DNA of 64,000 bases. It comes from Ottowia sp. oral taxon 894 (lineage in GTDB: Bacteria > Pseudomonadota > Gammaproteobacteria > Burkholderiales > Burkholderiaceae_C). Where the stretch lies: NCBI RefSeq assembly GCF_001262075.1, contig NZ_CP012073.1, forward strand, positions 620,001 to 684,000. The letters run 5' to 3'. Of this stretch, positions 40,015 through 47,597 are shown piece after piece. Each line of letters opens with the position of its first letter. The stretch's first letter is position 1. The position numbers and the translations under genes were made by a program. A model generated the notes under the pieces. The model searched no databases, was not told where the DNA came from, and saw nothing but the letters and a program-made list of their open reading frames with translations.

Positions 40015-40328
40015 TCCATCTCCATGCTCAAAAAATAGTCAACTGGGACAAAACGGGCCACGCGGCACGCCGTGCCGTGTGGGACAATTTGTCCCACCCG
40101 CCTGCTGTATTTATGAACATAAACTGACTCAAAACGGGCCACCCCCCTGCTGTGGCTGTCATTGCTCAGCCCCTCCGCTTATGTTCAGTGGTGCAAAACG
40201 CTCTACGCGGCACGACGTGCCATGTGGAGCGTTTTGCTCTACCGTGTCTTTGGTGAATTGCCATCCGAGTCTCCTTGCCCATTTATTGGGCAAGGAGACC
40301 AAAACGGGCCACTTCCCTGCTGTGGCTG
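40015..40328. repeat. Repeat- and palindrome-rich region next to the replication gene
   Basis: No gene. CAAAACGGGCCAC occurs three times (within 40047-40061, 40128-40142 and 40297-40312), twice followed by CCTGCTGTGGCTGTCATT. Palindromes: GTGGGACAATTTGTCCCAC (40079-40097), CTCCTTGCCCATTTATTGGG then CAAGGAG (40271-40297), and a long hairpin AAAACGCTC ... GAGCGTTTT with GGCACGACGTGCC inside (40196-40237). The repeats resemble the iterons at 40941-41055. Possible copy-control, parS or termination region. Confidence 0.75.
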
Positions 40329-42140
40329 TCATTTCGCAACTCCTCCACTTGTGCGCGCTCTGAACTCCTGTCGGAGTTGGCGCAGCTTTTCCAGAACCTC
40401 GGCCGGAGGGGACTCTTTCGGTTCAGCCCGGGGTTCAGGCATTGGTCCTGTTGTGCTGCCACTTGCTTCGGCCGCCTTGACGGCCTGGGCCAGACGCTCG
40501 CGATGAACCCGGTCACTGGACACCTTGTCGGCGAGCGCCAGGGCCAGGTCGCCCTTGGCGTGGCGGCGTACCAGGGCATGCAGATAGCCCACCGGGTTCG
40601 CAATCGTCTTGCCCTCCATGCCGAGCTGCCCCTCCAACTCGTCCAGCAGGCGCTGCCTGACCGCCACAGGAGCACAAGACACCGTGCGCAGCACGCCGGC
40701 ATGCCATTGCCGGGGCAGCCTGTAAGGCAGGATGAGGGAGCTGAGCTGGGGGTCCTGGTCAGCCGGGTCGTCACGCTCCGGTGCCGGCTGCATGGCATCG
40801 GCATTCACCTGCGGCCGAAGGGTTGGGAGGGGATCTTCATGATTCCGACGACGACCTGCCGTTTCGTTGAAACTGGACGCTTGCGTGCTCGCGCGCGCGG
40901 TAGTTGTCGTTTTTTTATAGTTTTTATCTTCTTTTATTTGGTTTCGACAAAAGGGCAAGTTAGTTTCGACAAAAGGGCCAGCCAGTTTTGCGTTTTGGGC
41001 AACCTGGGGGCCAGGTTTTGACGAAAGGGCAGACTCCAGTTTCGACAAAAGGGCAAATGGTTGACACGGCTCTCCAGAGGGAGCGTCGGCCCATGCTTGT
41101 CTGGTTTGCACAAGACCCGCCCCAGCATCGGACGGTGCCAGGAACATGCGCCGCACCTGCGCGATGGCTGTTGCTGCGTCCGGATCACTGGATGCCAGCC
41201 AGCGCCCAAAAAGGCTTTGCTGGCGTTTCGTGGCGTTCGGCCCTGTCGGACCCAGCCAGCGGCTGATCTGAAGCCTGCCGTCGGTCCTGTCAGCGCCTGA
41301 AGCGACTGCCTCCGGGTTCGCCTGCGCATGAGCTTTCTGCGGCCCGTCCTGGACCAGGCGCAGCTTCTGCGGCGGACTGGCCTTCGGTTGTGCCCCCTGG
41401 CCCAGATGCGCCATGATGGCGGCCAGATTGACCTGTACGTACCCGGCGCGCTCCTGCACCAGACCCAGGCTGCGCAGGCGCTCACGCGCATTGCGCTGCA
41501 CCTTGGAGCCAAGGCACAGGGCAATACGGATGTCGTCCTGAGTGATCCGGAAGAACCCGCCTGTTACCGCCGTCCCTGACAGCACGGCCTGGCGCTGGCA
41601 TTGCAGCAGGTGGGAGAGGTAGAGACCGGCGGCCAGGGAGCCGGCCAGATCCGCCAGGGGCCGATAGAAACTGACGCATCCCCGGAGCCAGGGCGCGAAG
41701 GCCTCCCAGCTGATGAGGCTGCCGCCTTCGTCATCCGCCTGCAGGCCGATCCACCCGGCCAGCACGGGCAGGTTGAGCTTGTAATGCAGCTTGGCGGGTC
41801 GTCCCGCCAGGGATTCGGACAACACGCCATGCGCCACCAGCTGCTGGCGCACCGAGGATTGCTCCCTGGCCGTCAGGGCGGTGGCCTGCTGGCATTGCTG
41901 GGCGGTCATGTACCACCACCCCGCACGATCCGGATAGCGCAGCGCCAGATGGCGTGTCCAGTACAGGGCATGACCCAGAAAAACGGCCGCCTTGAAGCTG
42001 CCCAGGCGCTCGGCCAGGGCAGGATGGAACTGCACCCAGCCCGAGGCCGCCAACTGCTCTATCGCCATCTCAGGCGACAGCCGTGCGGCCACGGATGAGG
42101 CGGCGGCAGTGGATTCAGCCAGTTGGTGGGCCAGGCGCAT
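40329..42140 (-). CDS. STY4528-like ICE replication protein containing iterons
   Basis: 603 residues from the ATG at 42140, eight bases after the upstream stop; a frame extension upstream overlaps that gene. The N-terminal 270 residues hold two winged-helix-like parts (FLGHALYWTRHLALRYPDRA, GWWYMTAQQCQQATALTARE, GGFFRITQDDIRIALCLGSK). The C-terminal end has a helical region (LYALVRRHAKGDLALALAD-like). This fits the STY4528 family of island replication proteins. Codons about 362-400 carry a 17-bp iteron array. The segment LSKLESALSSKPG is the protein shadow of these repeats, next to an AT-rich run, so the gene probably contains its own origin. Confidence 0.75.
   Translation of the reverse strand: MRLAHQLAESTAAASSVAARLSPEMAIEQLAASGWVQFHPALAERLGSFKAAVFLGHALYWTRHLALRYPDRAGWWYMTAQQCQQATALTAREQSSVRQQLVAHGVLSESLAGRPAKLHYKLNLPVLAGWIGLQADDEGGSLISWEAFAPWLRGCVSFYRPLADLAGSLAAGLYLSHLLQCQRQAVLSGTAVTGGFFRITQDDIRIALCLGSKVQRNARERLRSLGLVQERAGYVQVNLAAIMAHLGQGAQPKASPPQKLRLVQDGPQKAHAQANPEAVASGADRTDGRLQISRWLGPTGPNATKRQQSLFGRWLASSDPDAATAIAQVRRMFLAPSDAGAGLVQTRQAWADAPSGEPCQPFALLSKLESALSSKPGPQVAQNAKLAGPFVETNLPFCRNQIKEDKNYKKTTTTARASTQASSFNETAGRRRNHEDPLPTLRPQVNADAMQPAPERDDPADQDPQLSSLILPYRLPRQWHAGVLRTVSCAPVAVRQRLLDELEGQLGMEGKTIANPVGYLHALVRRHAKGDLALALADKVSSDRVHRERLAQAVKAAEASGSTTGPMPEPRAEPKESPPAEVLEKLRQLRQEFRARTSGGVAK
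40905..41055. other. Candidate replication origin: iterons plus AT-rich run
   Basis: GTTTCGACAAAAGGGCA at 40941-40957, 40963-40979 (last base C) and 41039-41055, a two-mismatch copy at 41015-41031 and a degenerate copy at 40985-41001. The first three are spaced exactly 22 bp apart, two helical turns. Immediately beside them, 40907-40940 is almost pure A/T (GTTTTTTTATAGTTTTTATC type), as expected of an unwinding element. All of it is inside the replication gene. Confidence 0.75.
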
Positions 42141-42147
42141 GGTTTGT

Positions 42148-42696
42148 CTACGCGATGTGTCTGGCCAGGCCGGTGTTGGCGGCGGCCGCGTCGATCTGCT
42201 CCAGCTGCTGTGCCAGCAGTCCAGCCTGCTGGAGCAGCCCGCGAGCGATCCGATCCAGATGGAGCCGGTAGACGATGGTCTTGCGCTGCTCGGCCTGCTC
42301 ACTCAGCAGCCCGCGCCCGATGAGGTGCCGGCGGCAACCGGCCTGCTGCGCCCGGGTGATGCCCGTCTCCATTTCGCAGTCGGCTGCCGACATGGCGAAC
42401 ACGAAGTCGCCGTTGTCCTCGAACGCACTGGCGTGCGCCCTGGCCACCCGGCTCATGGCGCTGGATAGCCATAGCGCCGGCAGCACGCCACCGGCGATGT
42501 CCACGTAGACCCGGTGGAATGCGATGGGCGACTGGCCGAGCCATTCCAGAAGGGCCGCTTGGCCCAGGAAGTTCGGCAGTCGTCTGACCTGGCTGGCCTG
42601 CGCTTGCGCCGGCTCCTGCGGCGTGAATGCCGTATGGGTACGCGCGATCTTACGCCGGCGCTGCTGGCGGTTTTTGAGGATGGAGATCTGGTTCAT
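42148..42696 (-). CDS. ICE replication-operon protein with wHTH-like fold
   Basis: 182 residues: FLGQAALLEWLGQSPIAFHR, VYVDIAGGVLPALWLSSAMS, DCEMETGITRAQQAGCRRHL, IGRGLLSEQAEQRKTIVYRL. The C-terminal winged helix is clear. Its position between the DUF2857 and replication genes is conserved in SPI-7 type islands. Role probably DNA binding during element replication; the family name is uncertain. Confidence 0.68.
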   Translation of the reverse strand: MNQISILKNRQQRRRKIARTHTAFTPQEPAQAQASQVRRLPNFLGQAALLEWLGQSPIAFHRVYVDIAGGVLPALWLSSAMSRVARAHASAFEDNGDFVFAMSAADCEMETGITRAQQAGCRRHLIGRGLLSEQAEQRKTIVYRLHLDRIARGLLQQAGLLAQQLEQIDAAAANTGLARHIA

Positions 42697-42730
42697 GAGA
42701 GCTTCTCCTGCAGGCGAGCCGCGACGCTGG

Positions 42731-43321
42731 TTAATGCAACCCGCCCAGGTCGCTGACCAGCCAGGCCGACTCCGATTCGAATTCGTTCAGCAGGCGGCAC
42801 AGGGTGTCGATGCGCAGCTGGGGGAATGACTGATGGAGCTGGTAGAGCCGCTCGCGCGGCGTGACGACCGGGAGCGTCGTGGTGATCTCCCGCCAGCGCC
42901 GGTAGATCGCATCGCGCACGTCGTCCGGTGGCATCCGCTCACGCCCGCTCAATGCCTCGGGCGGCAACAGCTGGGCACGCAGTGCGCGTGCCTCCTCGGC
43001 TGTGACCTTGAACAGGTCGCAGATGAGCCGGACGGACGCGCCATGCACAACGAAATACTCCCGGAGCACCGCGTCACGCCGCATCTGGTCGAGCTGGTGC
43101 AGAAACGAGGTGATGGTGTGCTCGTTGATGCGGATGCGAATGTCGAGGTGCGGAAACTCCGCCAGCTTGATGAGATCCCGTGCAGGCCGGTGCCGGACCA
43201 GATCCAGGAACTCGGCCGAGAACCCGGCCTGGAGCAGCTCGTCGATGCCGCCGGTGTCGATCATTTCGACGATCTGTTCCAGGATCAGCCGCTTGATGAC
43301 GGTATTCGTGAGAGCGATCAT
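42731..43321 (-). CDS. DUF2857 (STY4526) family protein
   Basis: 196 residues from the ATG at 43321; a GTG overlapping the parB stop at 43333 is an alternative. TNTVIKRLILEQIVEMIDTG, GIDELLQAGFSAEFLDLVRH and LREYFVVHGASVRLICDLFK match DUF2857. The last of these is an HTH resembling FlhC-type regulators. Conserved gene following parB in these ICEs. Confidence 0.82.
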   Translation of the reverse strand: MIALTNTVIKRLILEQIVEMIDTGGIDELLQAGFSAEFLDLVRHRPARDLIKLAEFPHLDIRIRINEHTITSFLHQLDQMRRDAVLREYFVVHGASVRLICDLFKVTAEEARALRAQLLPPEALSGRERMPPDDVRDAIYRRWREITTTLPVVTPRERLYQLHQSFPQLRIDTLCRLLNEFESESAWLVSDLGGLH

Positions 43322-43329
43322 CGGCGGCC

Positions 43330-45084
43330 TCACTCCTGGTCGTGGCGACGCGGCGCAAAAAGTGGCACGTGGCCATCACGCATCCGCTGCGGATGGTGCA
43401 AACGCATCTGCTCCATCTTTGTGAGCAGCAAAACTATGGTGTCACCCACCTGCGGGTCGGACAGCACCACCGAGAGTTCATGCAGGCCCATCAGGGGCAT
43501 GCCATCGCTGGCCGTCTGTGTCCTGACCCGTGCGGCACATTCCATCGCAAACGCTTCTGCACCCTGCTCAACAGTTCCACACCAGTCAATGCCGGCCTTC
43601 GTTTCGGGCGTCAACGCCTCGCTGAAACGCTGATCGCACTGGCCAGACAGCGCGGTCAGAACCTTCCACAGGGCGGCACGCAGCGCTGGCTGCTGCACAG
43701 GTGCGCCGTCCACGGCCGTGATGTCCACTGGCAGGTCCGTCATGTAGCCAAACGGCAGCGACTCGGACGCCAGCAGCACGTCGTGCAGCGGCACCACTGC
43801 ATTCAGCTCCCCCAGCAGGTTCCGAATGGCCTCCAGAAGGCTGGCAGCACTGGAGGCGGCAGCCTCGGTGCCTTGCTGCTTGCGGCCAGCCGTGCTTGGC
43901 TTTGGAGGCACCGCCACCAGCATGGCGCCCAGTGGGGGCTGCTCTGGCCGATGGGTGACAGGCATTCCGGCAGGCGCCTTGGCCAGCGTGGTCGCCGGCC
44001 GCCCCGCCAACGCGCCTGCATCCGCAGGCATCGCCTCGACGGCAGGGACGGACAGCAGCTGCTGCGTGGTCAGCCTGGGCTGGCTGGCTATGGCGTGGAC
44101 CATGGCCTGCACCCTGGCCTGATCAACCCCGAGCAGGCTGGCCAGCGTCTCCTGCAGGTCGTCAATCAGTTTTGGGATGTCCAGCTCCGGCATCGCCTGC
44201 TCAGAGGGGTCCAGCCGCTCGGCCTCGCGAACCATGTCCAGCCTGTGCCGCTCCAGCACATCGCGCATCCGTGCCTGGAACTGGGCGGACTGGCTGAATT
44301 TGGTGGCCAGCTCCATCAGCCCTGAAACTGCCGGCCTGATCACGGCGTTGACCTCCGTGGCCATCAGCCAGGGGCCTACGGGCGTCAGGTGTTCCACACT
44401 GAACGCGAAGTTCTGGAGCACTCTGACGCTGTAGCTCAGTCCTCGCTGTTTCAGCTCCTTGTTCAACTCGCCAGCGGTGAGTGGCTTGCCGGATTCCTTT
44501 TCGTATTCCGCCTTGAACTTCTGGATGCCCTGGGCCTTCTCCCAGAACGTGATGTCGCCACGGTTCTCGTTTTCGACCAGGTGGGCGGTGATGACCTGGG
44601 CATCACCGGGCCACTGCTTGACGACCACCTGCAGCGTGGCGAAGCGCTGGTCTCCAGCGGCATGCAGCTCCTTGGCGATGCGCAGACGGGTGTTGCCGCC
44701 GCCATAGGTGGTGTACTTGTCGTGTTGGCTGCGCCGGGTGACGGTCAGCATGTTGGTGATGCCGTCGGCCATGATGCTGGCCTTGATCTCGTCATAGCGC
44801 GGGTTGGTGCCGGTTCGCGGGTTGTGCTGGTAGGGTTCGATCTGGTCAATCGGCAGAACCGCGAAAGACATGTCTGCATCCGTGCCTGGATCAATGTCGG
44901 CCGTGGCATTGCGCTGCCCGCCAGGCTGGCCCAGGGCCAGGAGTGAACGCCGGGCCTGGGCCTCGGCACGCTGTTGCTGCTTGCTCATGGGGTTGGTTCC
45001 TGCCTCAGCCGTGCTGGAGGCGTGCAGATTCAGCCGCTGCGCCCGCTGGGCAGCGGTGAGCGTTTCCGGGGTACGGGAGGACAT
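43330..45084 (-). CDS. parB: ParB-family partition protein, PFGI-1 class
   Basis: 584 residues. The ParB/Srx-like nuclease-fold domain is at about 72-190: LPIDQIEPYQHNPRTGTNPR, KASIMADGITNMLTVTRR, GGGNTRLRIAKELHAAG, VVVKQWPGDAQVITAHLVEN. An HTH follows (GELNKELKQRGLSYSVRVLQ). The C-terminal half is specific to ICE ParB proteins. It would bind parS sites and stimulate ParA. It lies 15 bases from parA, so originally in one operon, but the promoter end of parA now lies 28 kb away at 17.5 kb. Confidence 0.88.
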   Translation of the reverse strand: MSSRTPETLTAAQRAQRLNLHASSTAEAGTNPMSKQQQRAEAQARRSLLALGQPGGQRNATADIDPGTDADMSFAVLPIDQIEPYQHNPRTGTNPRYDEIKASIMADGITNMLTVTRRSQHDKYTTYGGGNTRLRIAKELHAAGDQRFATLQVVVKQWPGDAQVITAHLVENENRGDITFWEKAQGIQKFKAEYEKESGKPLTAGELNKELKQRGLSYSVRVLQNFAFSVEHLTPVGPWLMATEVNAVIRPAVSGLMELATKFSQSAQFQARMRDVLERHRLDMVREAERLDPSEQAMPELDIPKLIDDLQETLASLLGVDQARVQAMVHAIASQPRLTTQQLLSVPAVEAMPADAGALAGRPATTLAKAPAGMPVTHRPEQPPLGAMLVAVPPKPSTAGRKQQGTEAAASSAASLLEAIRNLLGELNAVVPLHDVLLASESLPFGYMTDLPVDITAVDGAPVQQPALRAALWKVLTALSGQCDQRFSEALTPETKAGIDWCGTVEQGAEAFAMECAARVRTQTASDGMPLMGLHELSVVLSDPQVGDTIVLLLTKMEQMRLHHPQRMRDGHVPLFAPRRHDQE

Positions 45085-45099
45085 GGCTCATCCTCCCGC

Positions 45100-45990
45100 T
45101 CATTTGGTGGCGCCTTCGGTGGCAGCTTCGTCGCTTTCGCCTTCCGGTTTGGGAGGCCGCAACGACTCTGGCAGCTCTCCCCGGTGGTTGGCTGCGAACT
45201 TGTTTTCCAGCGAGGGGATCAGTTCCCAGAGCAGCGCATGCATGACATCTCCCGCCTTGTGGGGGTCGATCCAATGCACGGGAACCTGTGCTGTTGCCGC
45301 TTTCTTGTACGCCACTGCCGAGGGAACCATGGTCTTGAGCACATTGACCCGGCCCCGCAGTGTGAGGAACTGCTCCCTGATCAGGGATGACATCGTGCGG
45401 CTGTCCACCGTGTTTTCGGCGCGGTTGATGACTGCCCGCATGCCCGGGACCGTGAAACCCATGTTCGCGGAGGACTCGTGACGGTCGAGCAGCTTGAGTG
45501 TGCCGTCAACGAACTCGCGGGCAGACACGATGTCTGGCGATGCCGGGGTGATCAGCAGGTCTGATGCATTGACGGCCGCATCCTGCAAGTGGCCCACGGC
45601 ACCCTGGGTGTCGATGATGGCCACGTCGTAGCGCTCGGCGACCGTGGTGTTCTTGATGGCAATGCGGATACGCACCAGGCGGTCCAGCCGGTTGGACAGC
45701 CAGTCCTGCAGCTTGCCGTCGCGTGTGTCAGACGTGACGATGTGCAGAAATCCACCCTGCGCGTTCAGGCGCGAGTGGTCGCCGGCAAAGTTGTCCGGGG
45801 GAAATTCAATGTGACTGATGCAGTCCGGCGTGAGTGCGCCGGACATGACCATCCTCGTCAGGCCGTGCTCGGCCCGATGGGAAAGGGCAAAGTACCTGGA
45901 TAGAGACGGCTGAACGTCCGCGTCAATGAGGAGAACGCGGTAGCCGATATCGGCCAGCAGGCCGCCCAGATTGGCGGCTATGGTGGTTTT
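45100..45990 (-). pseudogene. parA: parA 3' fragment (296 residues, lacks start and Walker A first half)
   Basis: The frame runs from KTTIAANLGGLLADIGYRV at 45990 to the stop, with Walker A' and B strands (VLLIDADVQPSLSRYF and VAIIDTQGAVGHLQDAAVNA) and a complete C-terminal part. An internal ATG at 45852 could start a 250-residue product without a P-loop, which would be inactive. The missing N-terminus (MFVFGVVATKGGVG) is at 17524, and the two join in frame through the shared 9-bp core. The gene was cut by recombination, not by decay. Confidence 0.88.
45982..45990. other. Right crossover core of the nested element
   Basis: GGTGGTTTT, identical to 17474-17482. To its left is parA sequence (GGCTAT); to its right is foreign sequence (CTAGACACTCAGTAGTGTGC) that leads to the tnpR res-like region. 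Codons: Lys-Thr-Thr of the Walker A motif. Confidence 0.8.
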
Positions 45991-46082
45991 CTAGACACTC
46001 AGTAGTGTGCCGTTTTCGGATCGCCAAAGTCGTCGATGAATGTTAATATACCCGTCAAGTTTTCAATGTCCTGATTGCGTCA
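45991..46082. other. res-like region upstream of tnpR
   Basis: 92 bases between the junction and tnpR, with AT-rich TGTTAATATACCC and the ends CTAGACACTCAGTAGTGTG and GATTGCGTCAATG. Resolvase subsites normally lie in this position; I cannot place their exact borders. Confidence 0.4.
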
Positions 46083-46649
46083 ATGAATCAACGTATAGGG
46101 TACGCCCGCGTATCGACCGATGACCAGCATTTGGACCTGCAGCGCGACGCGCTCACGCGGGCAGGGTGCAGCGCGATCTACGAGGAAGCGGCCAGCGGTA
46201 AGAGCGCAGCCCGCCCGGAGCTTGAACAGTGCCGAAAGGCTCTGCGGGCTGGGGACACCCTTGTCGTCTGGCGGCTGGATCGGCTTGGCCGCAGTTTGCC
46301 CGACTTGGTGCAGATCGTGGCCGATCTTGAGCGGCAAGGCGTGGGCTTTGAGAGTTTGACGGAGAGGATCGAGACGGGCAGCGCGGCGGGTAGGTTGGTT
46401 TTCCACGTGTTCGCGGCATTGGCCGAGTTCGAGCGCGGCTTGATTCGGGAGCGCACGCAGGCCGGGCTTGCTGCCGCTCGCGCAAGAGGCCGGGCCGGTG
46501 GTCGGAGACCGAAACTGGACGAACAGCAGGTGCGTGAAATCAAGGTGTTGTTGCGCGACCCTGGCATTCAGGTGGCCGACGTTGCTCGTCGTTATGGCGT
46601 GTCTCGAACAACCTTGTATAAGCACGTGGGCGTCGTCGCTCCCAGGTAA
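46083..46649 (+). CDS. tnpR: Tn3-type resolvase (serine recombinase)
   Basis: 188 residues, complete. MNQRIGYARVSTDDQHLDLQ has the catalytic Ser11 and Arg9. GDTLVVWRLDRLGRSLPDLV is the second Arg cluster, EFERGLIRERTQAGL the E helix, and VADVARRYGVSRTTLYKHVG the DNA-binding helix-turn-helix. No Tn3 transposase gene accompanies it, so it is a stand-alone resolvase or invertase, or a transposon relic. It stands at the right border of the nested element and may have catalysed its integration or now resolve the island. Its TAA overlaps a downstream ATG. Confidence 0.92.
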   Translation: MNQRIGYARVSTDDQHLDLQRDALTRAGCSAIYEEAASGKSAARPELEQCRKALRAGDTLVVWRLDRLGRSLPDLVQIVADLERQGVGFESLTERIETGSAAGRLVFHVFAALAEFERGLIRERTQAGLAAARARGRAGGRRPKLDEQQVREIKVLLRDPGIQVADVARRYGVSRTTLYKHVGVVAPR

Positions 46650-46699
46650 TGAGGACACAGGATGCCTACAATGGAAACCTGCACGGCACTGGTGGAGGA

Positions 46700-47590
46700 A
46701 TGAGTATCTACAGCGCAGCACAACTTTCCGCCTTGACTCGGCTGTTCTCCGCCACAGTTTTCCGTGAAATGGCGAAGAAGGGACGGTCCGGCTTGTTCCG
46801 TCGATTGCTCGGGCAAACTGATTTGATCGAGCGTGTTGGGCCGTGCGCGACTGTCGGTGATACTTTCGATTCCGCGTTCAATATTCTGAAAATCGCGGGG
46901 CATCGTGACGAATATATCTATCGAGCAGCGATCAGTCAGAAAGTGCTGATGGGAACACATTCGCTCCGCACTGCCTCAATGCTTAATGAGTTTCGCGTTG
47001 GTAGCTGCAAAGCTGATCTCGTCATCTTGAACGGTACTGCGACCGTCTATGAGATCAAGTCGGAGCGGGATTCTCTTGCGCGGCTTGTCAACCAGGTCGA
47101 GAACTACAAGCGGGTTTTCGCCAAAGTGAATGTAATCGCGAGCGAAAGCCATATCGACGGTGTACTGAATACGATTCCTGACGATGTAGGAGTGATGTGT
47201 CTTTCCAAGCGCTACCGGATTACATCAGTGCGCGAAGCAGCAGACCGTCCGGAGCGAATCTGTCCGGTGACTGTGTTCGAGTCGTTACGTATGGCCGAAG
47301 GTATCTCAATTTTGCGGGCGATGGGTGTTGCGGTACCGGAGGTTCCCAATACACGGAAGCATACGGCGATGCGTGACCTCTTTGCCATGCTTGACCCAAT
47401 TGCGGTACATGCGGAGATGGTGCGGACGCTCAAGCGGACGCGTGACCTTGCACCACTCGGCGGCTTTGTCGACCGATTGCCTAAATCCTTACTGGCTGCG
47501 GCGTTGTCGGTATCGGTACCTCGTTCTGATCATTCGAGGCTGATTGACGCTACAGCCACCCCGTTGCGCGTGGCCATGACTTGGAGCTGA
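46700..47590 (+). CDS. sce7726 family protein, nuclease-like
   Basis: 296 residues from the ATG at 46700; an alternative start at 46649 overlaps the tnpR stop. The core (LRTASMLNEFRVGSCKADLV then ILNGTATVYEIKSERDSLAR) has D-x11-E-x-K, the layout of PD-(D/E)XK nucleases: Asp in KADLV, Glu and Lys in YEIKS. The family occurs beside sce7725 proteins in variable islands, and its target is unknown. It is the first gene of a tight three-gene operon (7-bp gap to the next gene), and I infer a conflict or defence role. Confidence 0.8.
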   Translation: MSIYSAAQLSALTRLFSATVFREMAKKGRSGLFRRLLGQTDLIERVGPCATVGDTFDSAFNILKIAGHRDEYIYRAAISQKVLMGTHSLRTASMLNEFRVGSCKADLVILNGTATVYEIKSERDSLARLVNQVENYKRVFAKVNVIASESHIDGVLNTIPDDVGVMCLSKRYRITSVREAADRPERICPVTVFESLRMAEGISILRAMGVAVPEVPNTRKHTAMRDLFAMLDPIAVHAEMVRTLKRTRDLAPLGGFVDRLPKSLLAAALSVSVPRSDHSRLIDATATPLRVAMTWS

Positions 47591-47597
47591 CCCACGT

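Larger units (their letters stand above)
17474..45981. mobile_element. Nested ICE-like element, 28.5 kb, opened inside parA
   Basis: Joining the two ends restores an uninterrupted parA of about 310 codons, so this segment equals a former circle of about 28.5 kb. Its gene content is the replication/partition and accessory part of SPI-7/PFGI-1/ICEclc-type elements plus cargo (25.5-33.8 kb). No integrase, topB, coupling protein or T4SS is present. The crossover lies in GGTGGTTTT. The reconstructed empty target reads CATAAAAC-GGTGGTTTT-CTAGACAC, between the resolvase operon (ends 17446) and tnpR (starts 46083). Confidence 0.82.

Noticed and set aside
46000-46700. A complete Tn3-family transposon around tnpR
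   Set aside because: No transposase gene and no recognisable 38-bp terminal inverted repeats near tnpR.
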